NCBI GenBank assembly: GCA_000432775.1
Contig: HF990356.1
Span: 64,277 to 84,031 of the forward strand
DNA length: 19,755 nt
Direction of reading: 5' to 3'
Source: Alistipes sp. CAG:831
GTDB taxonomy: Bacteria; Bacteroidota; Bacteroidia; Bacteroidales; UBA932
Under the pieces are notes generated by a model. That model saw only the letters and a program-made list of their open reading frames with translations. It had not been told where the DNA came from and did not search any database. Within the stretch, counting starts at the first letter, position 1. Each line of letters opens with the position of its first letter. Position numbers and translations under genes: made by a program. Of the stretch, positions 8,717 to 16,579 are shown in pieces.

Positions 8717-11329
8717 TTACTCAGCGGTCTCGGGAGTCTTCTCCTTTACTACGGAGTCGTCATCCAGCTGCATGTCGGCAATGGTCTGGCCGGGAGCGAT
8801 GAATACGTCCTTAAGCTCAGGGCAGTCGGTAGCGATGAGCTGCTGCAGTAGCAGGCAGGCCGACAGGTCTAGCTCTGAAACCTGAGTGCTCGAGCAGTTA
8901 AGGGACAGCAGGGCTGTTAGGTAATTCAGTTGCGGCTCGAAGAATGTTCCATTGGGATTGGTGTAGTAGGTTCCAATCACAAGCAGGGGGTTGTTGGAGA
9001 TATTGAAATTCTCCAGTGCGGTGAGAGTCCAGACATTAATCTGCTCTATCTGGTTGTGGCTGCAGTCGAAGTTGACAAGGGCCTGGTCATAATGTACGTC
9101 GCACTCCACAATCTCGTTGTAAGAAATATTGAGGTCGCGCAGGTTAGACAGGTATGAGGCTTCCACAGAAGTCAGTTTATTGTTGGACAGATCCAGGTCT
9201 ACAACCGCGTCGGGCAGGTTATCTACCGATGTCAGTTGATTATAGGACAGATCCAGATTCGTGATTTCCTGATTCTTCGAGAAGTCTATTGTTGTCAGTT
9301 TGTTACCTGAGAGATTGACCTCTTTGAGCTTTGTGTTGAAGAAAAAGTCCACTTCCTCAATCATATTCTCAGACGCATTGACAGTTTCCAGATTGGTGAA
9401 ATAATCCAGACCGGTCAACGATACGATATCTCCTCTGCCGGACAGATCCAGAGATGTTACGCGGGCTGCCTCCTCTGCATCTATTTTGCCGTCTACTTCA
9501 CCGGTAGAGTAATTGTAATCGTACAAATTGAGAATATACTTTCTCAAGTTCTCGTCCTTAATACCTGCGGACAGGTCATCAGGATAATCAAAAGGCACGT
9601 ATTGTATCATCTCATCACTCACACCGAAAGTAGAGGAGACCTGCTGGCCCTCATACATAATGACTGTCGTGAGAGCGTTGCACATATAGCAGGAGATATA
9701 GCTCATCCTGGTGTTCTTGCTCACATCAATGGTGGTAAGGTTACTGCAGTAATCATAAGTAACACGGGTCAAATCAGGGCACATGCTGTGGTCCAGTGAG
9801 ACAAAGCCGCTGTTGCTTACGTTAAGTTCGCGCAGGGCTGTATTAGCGCTCAAGTCCAAAGAAGTGAGATTTGCTCCGCCGACGGTAAGGGACTCCAACT
9901 TGGTGTTGGCACTCAAGTCGATGGATGAGAACTCGTTTGTGAGAGACAGGGATACCAACTCGGTGTTCTGGCTCAGGTCAACGGTAGTGATTCCGGTTCC
10001 GTTGACATTCAATGCTACAAGCTGAGTATTGGCTGTGACATCAATGGACGTCAAGCCGCTGCTGTAGGCTGTGAGGGTATTGAGAGCCGTCATATCACTC
10101 AGGTCTACTGAAGTAAGGGCCGAGCAAAGACCAATGTTGAGGGTCTCAAGGCCTTCGCAACCGGTCAGGTCCAGGGTCTCAAGGCGGATGCAGGAATTGA
10201 CATTCAGATTTTTAAGTCCAGTTCGTCCTGCCATGCTCAGTTCCGATAGCAGTACATTGCTGGTAAAGTCTATGGATTCCAGGTTCTCGAAGTACTCAAT
10301 ACCTGCGGCCGACATCATCTCGGAACCGGTCAGAGTAATGGATGTAACAGCATCAGCCTCAGCACGGTTGATGGTGCCGTCTCCGTCTGTATCGAAATTC
10401 TCCTGCAGGTAGGTCTTGAAGGTCTCGTCCTCTATCTTGGTCAGAACGTCAGCAGGGAAAGAAGGCTCCTGGCTGATGAGTACCTGCTCTGTGGCGTCGG
10501 CGTTGGAGAATACAATGATGGCGGTCCTGGTCTCCTCGCCCTCGTTCTCAGTGGCTGAGAATTCGAACGCCATATCCTGCATAGCCTTGGTGGTCACCTC
10601 GGTCAGCCAAGTGGCATCCTCGGGGATCTCCACGGTCACGTCCTCCATGTTGGACTGGATGTTGACCGTGAATGTGTTGGCTGTGCCGGGGATGTCGTAC
10701 TGGGGCTTTTCTACGAGGATGCGGCCTGCGAAACTCTGCTGTACGTTGAGGGTCACCTTGTTGGTGCCGCAGATGAACTCGAAGGAGGCTTCGCGGGGCT
10801 CGTCGGTCTCGTTGGCCTTGGCTGTGAACACTACCTCAGCACCGGGGTCGCCGGTCTCAATTGAGGGCTCCACCCAGTCGGAGGAACCGGTCAGGACCCA
10901 CGACCTGCCGCTGTTGACGGTTACGCTCAGTTCTCCGCCCTCGGGTAGGAATGACAGATTTTCGGGATTCAGAGCTATGGATTCACCGGCTGCCATCTGC
11001 TCGACGTTGACGGTGATGCTCTGGGCTGTGGGATATGAGAGGGTCAGAGTCGCAGTTCTCGGGTCTGCCGAGATGTTGGCGTCCACCTCGAAGTTGATGG
11101 TGTTCTCTGTGGAGTAGTCGAATGAATGAATCCAGTCCTGATTGGATTCAGCCTTGATGGTTTCTCCCTCGAGAGGGTTCTCAATGGAGTAGGTGAGTTT
11201 GTCTGAGTGGGCGTCAGCCGATACCGTGATGGACTCGGCGGTGATTACAGGGGGATCCTGCTCAGGATGACATCCCGTGAAAACCAGCGGCATGGCCGCT
11301 AAGATTGCAAAAAACGGTTTAAAGTTCAT
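8717..11329 (-). CDS. BACON-domain, leucine-rich-repeat lipoprotein
   Basis: This 870-residue lipoprotein has a signal ending F-T-G-C20. Three BACON-type Ig-like domains follow (about 31-111, 117-198, 205-287). Next come two LRR modules. The first begins with a cap, DETFKTYLQENFDTDGDG, containing an EF-hand-like DTDGDGTINRAE loop near 313-324, then about eleven repeats to 555 of the type LTSLDLSANTALRELNV. The second begins at about 590 with KDENLRKYILNLY and a longer, imperfect loop, then repeats to about 845. The tail is acidic (DDDSVVKEKTPETAE). Such proteins are usually surface-exposed binding proteins; the ligand is unknown. It starts 11 nt after the stop of the 11341-13908 gene, so the two are likely co-transcribed. 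LRR arrays of this kind occur in gut Bacteroidales adhesion-type proteins (known family behaviour, not shown here). Confidence 0.88.
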   Translation of the reverse strand: MNFKPFFAILAAMPLVFTGCHPEQDPPVITAESITVSADAHSDKLTYSIENPLEGETIKAESNQDWIHSFDYSTENTINFEVDANISADPRTATLTLSYPTAQSITVNVEQMAAGESIALNPENLSFLPEGGELSVTVNSGRSWVLTGSSDWVEPSIETGDPGAEVVFTAKANETDEPREASFEFICGTNKVTLNVQQSFAGRILVEKPQYDIPGTANTFTVNIQSNMEDVTVEIPEDATWLTEVTTKAMQDMAFEFSATENEGEETRTAIIVFSNADATEQVLISQEPSFPADVLTKIEDETFKTYLQENFDTDGDGTINRAEADAVTSITLTGSEMMSAAGIEYFENLESIDFTSNVLLSELSMAGRTGLKNLNVNSCIRLETLDLTGCEGLETLNIGLCSALTSVDLSDMTALNTLTAYSSGLTSIDVTANTQLVALNVNGTGITTVDLSQNTELVSLSLTNEFSSIDLSANTKLESLTVGGANLTSLDLSANTALRELNVSNSGFVSLDHSMCPDLTRVTYDYCSNLTTIDVSKNTRMSYISCYMCNALTTVIMYEGQQVSSTFGVSDEMIQYVPFDYPDDLSAGIKDENLRKYILNLYDYNYSTGEVDGKIDAEEAARVTSLDLSGRGDIVSLTGLDYFTNLETVNASENMIEEVDFFFNTKLKEVNLSGNKLTTIDFSKNQEITNLDLSYNQLTSVDNLPDAVVDLDLSNNKLTSVEASYLSNLRDLNISYNEIVECDVHYDQALVNFDCSHNQIEQINVWTLTALENFNISNNPLLVIGTYYTNPNGTFFEPQLNYLTALLSLNCSSTQVSELDLSACLLLQQLIATDCPELKDVFIAPGQTIADMQLDDDSVVKEKTPETAE

Positions 11330-11340
11330 AGGTGTTGAAA

Positions 11341-13908
11341 TTAAAAGTTAGTGTTCTTTACGCAGTAGCCGGTATGGTGGCGCTCAGAGGACGAGTTGTC
11401 CAGGATTACGCGCTCCTCGATGCCGGTCTTCCAGTTGTGGACGGAGTTCATAACCATCCTTTCGGCGGATATGCCGGCGGATATGGTCCTGGCGTTGGGG
11501 TTCTCGACGAAGTTGTTCTGAGGTATCACGGCGGGAACATCGTTCCTGATCATGGACTTGCTCTGCTGGATGAGACGGCTTTCTGCCTGCTCGTTGTAGT
11601 CCTTGGGTATGTTCATGATGACGCTGTTCTGTGCGGGATTGCTCCAGAAGTCGTATGCCTCGCTGATGTTGTCGCCGCCCTTGACAGGGGAGAATTCCTC
11701 GTAGTGCCATTCTCCGAAGGTGCCGTCAGCTCCCTCAGCCACGTAGGAGAAGCTCCATTGACTGTCCCACCAGGGACGTATGATACCTGTTTCCTGGTCT
11801 ACAAAAGATGTCTCGGGAATCATGTCCAGAATCAGCAGCTGGTGTACGCCTCCTACGTCAGCATAGTTGGCTACAGGGGCCCATACGCCGCCGTACCAGT
11901 GAACTGCGTCTTCATTGGGGTCGAACTGGATGTACATAACGCAGTCCTCCTGATAGCCTTCCCATCTTATGGGGTCCAGCTCATAGAGGTCGGCTCCGTC
12001 GAAGAGCTCGTATGTCGCGCTTACTTCTGCGGTGCTCTGTCCGAACGGAATGGCAGGGGAAGTGAACTCGAATTCATAGAACTCGGTGGTGTTGCTTCCT
12101 GCCCAGCCGCACAGCAGCAGGGTGTAGTTCATTTCCGATATCCAGGAGACGGTGTACTCGGAAGCCTCACCTTTAACCAGATAGTATGCTACGGAGTTGT
12201 CATAGTAGTGCTCTATGTATTCTACGAGTGTCTTCTCATCGAGGGAACCGTCCGCGTTGCGGTAGTATTCCAGGGCTTCTGAGGAAATCAGGAAGGGCAG
12301 CCAGTACTCATCCTCGTTGCTGGGAGTGATGTGGAATGTGGCGTATCTCCAGCTGGAGGCAGCCAGATCCACCTGGAAGGTCATGGCAGACTCCTCGGCG
12401 GGAGCTGTCATCTGGTCCAGGCGTTTGACGGCGGTGGTGCGCTCGCCGTTGTTGTTGACTCCGAATACATATACCTGGTAGAGGGTCTCGGGCTTGAATG
12501 TCCAGTACAGGTCTTCCTGAGCCCAGAGTGTCTGCTCGCCGCTATAGAGCGACTCGAAGTTCTCCCATGTCACATCGGGACCGTAGAAGTCTGAGGCTAT
12601 GCGCTCTGCCTCCATATTGATGATGCGCTGGGCCATCTGCTCGTCGTTGTATCCTGTGCAGATGCTGGATTCTATGACTGCAACATAGTAGCGGGTCTCA
12701 GGGTTGGATGGAGTTACGTGTACGAGGATGTCCATAGGCTTGACCTCAGGAAACTCTACCTCGAAGGTGCAGTCGTCAGTAATCTCGTCGCTGGGGGTGT
12801 CGAATGTGAATGCCACCTGAGGCTTGGTAGTAGGGGTTCCTGCTTCGTCCATACCCCAGGCTACTATGCTGTACTCGGTGCCGGCCCACAGGTCTGATGC
12901 GGAGGCTGTGTTCTCTCCCTTGCAGAGCAGCTGGGACAGGGGTGTCCCGGTCTCGTCAGCTATAGCCTGTAGGTTGAGAATCATGTTGTTCATGATGGTC
13001 TCCAGGTCGTAGTTGGCCATGTCCATTTCGGAAACGTATGTCCAGTAGTAGGTGTGCTCATTCGTGGAGGGACGTACGGTAATGGTGGCGGAGTTGCGGG
13101 TGATGTCGGTGGCCTCGCCATCGAAGCTCATGTCCACAGTCTCCACGATTTCAGTCTTGAACTTTTTGTAGACCACGTCGGTCTGAACCTCTCCCGATAC
13201 CGAGAGACCGTAGCAGTATGCGTAGTATTCGGTCTCCTTCTCGAGATCGGAGTAGGACATTTCCGTTACCTGGCCGCCTACAGTGTCTACAGCGTATATC
13301 TGCTTGGCTCTGGGAAGGAACTCCTCGAGGGTCAGGCCATTGTAGTCAGCCTGATATTTCAGCCACTCCAGGTCGGCGGCTAGGAGACCTTCCAGGTTGT
13401 CGTTATTGAGGTAGCGCTCGAAGTCCTCGGCTCCCATCACCAGGAAATAGTAGTTGCCTGTGTAGTTGATGGGTGTGTAGGTTATGGTGCAGCTGTAAGG
13501 TGCAAGAGCTCCTACTTCAATCAGGAAGGGGCTCTCCATGTCGGCTCCCTGCGGGTACTGGCGTACCTTGACTGCCACGCTGGTGGCAGAGCCGTAGGAT
13601 ATGTTTATGTTTGCTTCGCGTGTAATGCCGTCGTTGGCTGTCACTGTGAATTCTACAGAGGCTTCTGTTCCCTGTACGACATTGTCTATGGTGAGCCACT
13701 CAGCATCGGAGACGGCCTCGGCCGCCACATCCTGCACGTAGTTCTCGATAGTGAATGTCAGTGAATGGGATCCTGCGTCACCAGTGATATTCAGTGACTC
13801 ATCTGCAGTTATGCTGGGCGGAAGGGTCTCTGGCTTCTCTTGACAGGCACCCAGCGTGAGCAGCAAAGCGGAGGCTGCTGCAATGGTCTTAATAACCTTG
13901 TAGTTCAT
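11341..13908 (-). CDS. BACON-domain lipoprotein with tandem fibronectin-like repeats
   Basis: This 855-residue lipoprotein has a clear lipobox, L-G-A-C22. One BACON-like domain spans about 30-117. Four tandem units follow (about 128-253, 258-370, 379-500, 506-618). Each pairs a fibronectin-III-like strand pattern (such as TVRPSTNEHTYYWTYVSE, ILVHVTPSNPETRYYVAVIE) with an inserted acidic, helical stretch of 30-45 residues. A fifth, more divergent unit lies near 620-740. The C-terminal part (about 745-855) contains NPAQNSVIMNIPKDYNEQAE and ends with polar residues and no repeat. I cannot assign a function; the anchor and architecture suggest a cell-surface protein that binds carbohydrate or protein. 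It lies between the Omp28-type gene (62 nt upstream) and the LRR gene (11 nt downstream). Confidence 0.85.
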   Translation of the reverse strand: MNYKVIKTIAAASALLLTLGACQEKPETLPPSITADESLNITGDAGSHSLTFTIENYVQDVAAEAVSDAEWLTIDNVVQGTEASVEFTVTANDGITREANINISYGSATSVAVKVRQYPQGADMESPFLIEVGALAPYSCTITYTPINYTGNYYFLVMGAEDFERYLNNDNLEGLLAADLEWLKYQADYNGLTLEEFLPRAKQIYAVDTVGGQVTEMSYSDLEKETEYYAYCYGLSVSGEVQTDVVYKKFKTEIVETVDMSFDGEATDITRNSATITVRPSTNEHTYYWTYVSEMDMANYDLETIMNNMILNLQAIADETGTPLSQLLCKGENTASASDLWAGTEYSIVAWGMDEAGTPTTKPQVAFTFDTPSDEITDDCTFEVEFPEVKPMDILVHVTPSNPETRYYVAVIESSICTGYNDEQMAQRIINMEAERIASDFYGPDVTWENFESLYSGEQTLWAQEDLYWTFKPETLYQVYVFGVNNNGERTTAVKRLDQMTAPAEESAMTFQVDLAASSWRYATFHITPSNEDEYWLPFLISSEALEYYRNADGSLDEKTLVEYIEHYYDNSVAYYLVKGEASEYTVSWISEMNYTLLLCGWAGSNTTEFYEFEFTSPAIPFGQSTAEVSATYELFDGADLYELDPIRWEGYQEDCVMYIQFDPNEDAVHWYGGVWAPVANYADVGGVHQLLILDMIPETSFVDQETGIIRPWWDSQWSFSYVAEGADGTFGEWHYEEFSPVKGGDNISEAYDFWSNPAQNSVIMNIPKDYNEQAESRLIQQSKSMIRNDVPAVIPQNNFVENPNARTISAGISAERMVMNSVHNWKTGIEERVILDNSSSERHHTGYCVKNTNF

Positions 13909-13970
13909 AGGGTCTTTAAATTGTTAGTAAATAAAGATTTGAAAATAGTTAGTGTTGTTGTATTGTGTGT

Positions 13971-15422
13971 TTATTCGAAGAGATACTCTGTGCTGCCGTT
14001 GGCGGGCAGGGCCACAGCGTTGTCTATGAAGTAACCGGTGTCCAGATAGGTTATGCCGGATACGTCGCACAGGCTCTTGTCAGGTGAGCCGGCGTAGGAG
14101 ACATATATTGCGATACTTAGATGTTTTCTGCTGATTACGCTCTGGGGAATTGCGCTCTCGAGTGAGATGTGGGCCACTGTCCTCTCCCCTGAACCGCTGA
14201 TGATATCTCCGTCCAGGTCCGTGAGGGCGGCGCGTGCGATGTGCTCGTGTACGTAGTTCTCCATCTCCGAATCAGTCAGGATGCCCGTACCGTCTAACTG
14301 TGAGGCGATGATGCTGTCCTCCAGCAGGAGGACGGTGATACGGTAGTCCTTCTGGTCCTTCATGGCCACGAATGCGTCCACGTGTACGGTCCTGTCGGCT
14401 TCAGAGATGGAAGAGAACGCCATGATGTTGGTCTGAGAGGGAAAATCACTCACTGCCTCCTCAGCCAGCAGGGTCATCATCTTGGTCGTGGTGGCGATGA
14501 CATACTGATTGCTTACCTTGGCGATGCCGTTGATTATCGAGACGGGGTATGACTCGTAGATACCGTAGAGCTTGTCAAAATGGTCGGTGCCGTCCCAGGA
14601 CAGACTGCCGTCGGATGAAAGGGGATGCATGTTGATGGGTACGAACCGGCCCGGGAGAGCCTTCTCCGCCTCCTTGTAGGCTTCGCCCATTGCGGGACAG
14701 AATCCGCACCATGTGGCGGTGAAGCGCTGAACAGTGCTGCGGCGGTAGAACGTATTGTCCCATCCGTCGAAAGCCGCCGTCTGGTGAACGGTCACCTCCT
14801 GGCCGTCTATTGTCACGACCCCGGATCTCTGCCCGGCACCGGTATTGTTCTCCACGGAGAGCACTATCTCTCCGGTGTAGTATTCGGAATTGGTCCTGCC
14901 GTCCCCGAGCAGAACTGAGTCGGAAGTCTCCACGGACTTGACAGTCAGCCACTCCGCGTCAGTGCTGATGGACTCTGCCGTCACAGGCACATTGCCCTCA
15001 ATGCGGAAAGTAACATCCTCGCCAGTGTCCAGAGCATACGCATCCTGACGCAGTACCGATATTCCCTCTGTTCCTCTCTGCACTACCCAGTACTCCACCT
15101 CTTCGGAAGAAGCGAGCCTTATCTTGAAAGTACCCTCCCTCTCCATCAGATTCTCATTTGCAGAAGATGCGCTTACCGTCATCTCGACCTGACCGGCCTC
15201 ACCGCTGGCAGGGCTCACAGTGCACCATGACGGGCTCTCGGTCACTTCCCAGCTATTGGCGAACTCAAGGGCCAGCATCTGGGAACCGCCCTCCTCGGGG
15301 TCCAGGATAAAAGTTGCGTCTCCGGTAGTGGTTGTAGAAGGTCCTGAATTGTTTCCTTCGCAGGAACTAAGGCAGATAGAAGTAATAGCAAGCAACAAAG
15401 GCAGGAAATGCAGTTTGCTCAT
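13971..15422 (-). CDS. Omp28-related lipoprotein with BACON domains and thioredoxin fold
   Basis: This 483-residue lipoprotein has a signal ending S-S-C21. Two BACON-like domains follow (about 32-116 and 120-215). The C-terminal region, from about 225, is Omp28-like with a thioredoxin active site, TATWC239-G-F-C242PAMGEA, and a cis-proline at 293 (ESYPVSIING). Omp28 family members are surface-exposed lipoproteins of Bacteroidetes, first described as a Porphyromonas adhesin; the CxxC suggests a thiol oxidoreductase or reductase function. It is the first gene of the leftward run and sits behind the promoter near 15464. The run also encodes DsbD and a TlpA-like thioredoxin, so it holds three thioredoxin-fold proteins. 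I infer redox or adhesion roles but cannot separate them. Confidence 0.88.
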   Translation of the reverse strand: MSKLHFLPLLLAITSICLSSCEGNNSGPSTTTTGDATFILDPEEGGSQMLALEFANSWEVTESPSWCTVSPASGEAGQVEMTVSASSANENLMEREGTFKIRLASSEEVEYWVVQRGTEGISVLRQDAYALDTGEDVTFRIEGNVPVTAESISTDAEWLTVKSVETSDSVLLGDGRTNSEYYTGEIVLSVENNTGAGQRSGVVTIDGQEVTVHQTAAFDGWDNTFYRRSTVQRFTATWCGFCPAMGEAYKEAEKALPGRFVPINMHPLSSDGSLSWDGTDHFDKLYGIYESYPVSIINGIAKVSNQYVIATTTKMMTLLAEEAVSDFPSQTNIMAFSSISEADRTVHVDAFVAMKDQKDYRITVLLLEDSIIASQLDGTGILTDSEMENYVHEHIARAALTDLDGDIISGSGERTVAHISLESAIPQSVISRKHLSIAIYVSYAGSPDKSLCDVSGITYLDTGYFIDNAVALPANGSTEYLFE

Positions 15423-15426
15423 ATCT

Positions 15427-15562
15427 CGTAGGTCTATTTAAAATTAAACGTAGGTTTAAAAAGCAAACCTATCATGCAATTTTTTAAAAAAAAAGATTGC
15501 ATTTGACGTATTTTATGACGATATTTGAAGAATATTTATTAATACTTGTTTAACCTACGTTT
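15427..15562. promoter_or_regulatory. Repeated CGTAGGT/AAACCTA half-sites upstream of the Omp28-type gene
   Basis: CGTAGGT occurs at 15427-15433 and 15449-15455, and in reverse at 15553-15559. AAACGTAGGTT (15446-15456) and AACCTACGTTT (15552-15562) form an 11-bp perfect inverted pair 95 nt apart. TAGGTTT (15451-15457) and AAACCTA (15465-15471) form a local 7-bp hairpin overlapping the putative -7 box. The arrangement resembles an operator set, but no regulator is visible in the window. Confidence 0.4.
15457..15502 (-). promoter_or_regulatory. Candidate promoter of the eight-gene leftward run
   Basis: Read leftward, TAGGTTTG (15471 to 15464) matches the Bacteroidetes -7 box TAnnTTTG. The -33 region shows only a run of T at 15486-15494, not TTTG. 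Transcription would start near 15457, giving a leader of about 35 nt before the ATG at 15422. Upstream lies a 7-bp inverted repeat, ATGCAAT 15474-15480 and ATTGCAT 15496-15502, with T- and A-tracts between. Confidence 0.5.
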
Positions 15563-15862
15563 TTCTAGCATCAGATTCTGCCTTCTGGAATCGCCAGACC
15601 TTCATTTTACGCAAAAAATTAATAATCAGTAAAATCTTTACAAGGCACCTCAGTCTGAGCAGACAGTCGGTGAAGTAGAGAAGGGACCGGAACGCTGCCG
15701 GTACAGGTGCTGATACTGGATATACCTTATAATATTATACGGTGTATATGGTTCTGATGGGTCTGCAGAAATTCCCCGAAGACAGGTATCTGTTGTTCCA
15801 TGAATTGCGCAGTGGTCGGCAAAACGGCTTCACAGCTCCTGTGGCGGCACAGCGGCTATTCC

Positions 15863-15918
15863 ACTCCTTCCGAAGGAGTGCGGGAAACATGGGAAAATCC
15901 GACTCCTTCCGAAGGAGT
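15863..15918. repeat. Two copies of a 17-nt palindrome
   Basis: ACTCCTTCCGAAGGAGT occurs exactly at 15863-15879 and 15902-15918, a 39-nt period. Each is an 8-bp inverted repeat around one C. Two copies with unrelated short spacing do not make a CRISPR array. They could be intergenic palindromic repeats or binding sites. Confidence 0.85.
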
Positions 15919-16071
15919 AAGGAACGCTTACCCTCGCTACGGATACCCGGATAACCATTTTCATTTTAACGAATTTACTTCGGGATGCACCCCATCACCT
16001 GCCAAAATCAAGAGTTTGCCCTGATTTGCCCCTGACTCCATATCCTCAGCCTTAACTTCTCGTACCGCCCG

Positions 16072-16144
16072 CAGTCTGTAATTGGTTATTTTGGATATTC
16101 GCCTAAATAACAGTCAATTACTGGGTTGTTGGGGCTACAGACTG
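16072..16144. repeat. Nested inverted repeat in the intergenic region
   Basis: CAGTCTGTA (16072-16080) pairs with TACAGACTG (16136-16144). Inside it, GTAATTG-GTTATTT (16078-16091) pairs with AAATAAC (16105-16111) and CAATTAC (16115-16121), leaving a 3-nt bulge and a 13-nt loop. The arms are perfect. It could be a cruciform, a remnant end of a small mobile element, or a structured RNA. Confidence 0.7.
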
Positions 16145-16377
16145 AACAGTACACCGCGGCTTGTACTTCTCAGAAGCATGCTCAGAATGCGCTGTGGCAG
16201 GGCCAGGATGCCGTTGTGTATTTTCCCACGCGTGAGTCTGAAATATGCCGGTTTGAGTTTGGTGCTGTCAGACAGCGACATAAGCGAAAGTCTTGATAAC
16301 AGACTATGAGGTGGTTGTCCGCAATCTGTAATCTTGCATTTTTAGTAAAGTTCTATGGAATAAGAGAATGCGCAGAA

Positions 16378-16452
16378 TCAGACGATACAGACTGCAACTG
16401 GGCAATGCAGACCGTGACCGCAGCCATGGCCGCAGCTGTGACCGCAACACAT
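16378..16452 (-). CDS. Possible 24-residue Cys/His/Gly-rich mini-ORF
   Basis: Read leftward, an ATG opens a 24-codon frame starting MCCGHSCGHGCGHGLHCP and ending at TGA, with six cysteines and four histidines. No ribosome-binding site is evident. It lies downstream of the glycosyltransferase terminator, and a second short frame (16457-16528, 23 codons) ends 4 nt before it in another frame. The DNA is a GC-rich imperfect repeat, so the frame may be accidental. If real, it could be a metal-binding or modified peptide; nothing nearby supports either. Confidence 0.15.
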   Translation of the reverse strand: MCCGHSCGHGCGHGLHCPVAVCIV

Positions 16453-16520
16453 CCCATCAACGCAGCATCAGCATTATCGCTTCCACTAAAGGCAGACCTT
16501 TGAATAGACTGTCTTTGCGG

Positions 16521-16570
16521 AAAATCATAAAAGAAGATCCCGGCATCGAAACATCGGGGCCGGGATTCTT
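16521..16570 (-). terminator. Rho-independent terminator after the glycosyltransferase gene
   Basis: Read leftward, ATCCCGGC (16566-16559) pairs with GCCGGGAT (16544-16537) around a 14-nt loop and is followed by a T-rich run (CTTCTTTTATGATTTTC). It starts 13 nt after the stop codon. Its first 16 bases, AAGAATCCCGGCCCCG, are identical to those of the nifJ terminator. Confidence 0.85.
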
Positions 16571-16579
16571 GTATGGGGC

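Larger units (their letters stand above)
15503..16528. other. Long intergenic region without a convincing gene
   Basis: No rRNA, tRNA or recognised riboswitch is visible, and no ORF on either strand resembles a known protein. Besides the two repeat features listed separately, it holds TATAATATTATA (a perfect 12-nt palindrome at about 15728-15739). The motif TACAGACTG or a one-base variant appears four times: forward at 16136 and 16386, reverse at 16072-16080 and 16322-16330. Leftward short ORFs of 50 codons (15961-16113) and 48 codons (16135-16281) have ordinary amino-acid composition but no recognisable family. The stretch may be decayed sequence, a repeat-rich spacer or a locus for a small RNA. 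Confidence 0.6.

Noticed and set aside
11332..12282. Rightward 316-codon open frame
   Set aside because: It is antisense to the 11341-13908 lipoprotein gene, which has a lipobox and repeated domains; the frame is a by-product of GC-rich codon use.
15863..15918. CRISPR array
   Set aside because: There are only two 17-nt palindromes with a 22-nt spacer, no further repeats and no cas genes.
16082..16309. Rightward 75-codon frame as a transposase remnant
   Set aside because: No DDE or HTH motif is visible, and the frame crosses the nested inverted repeat.
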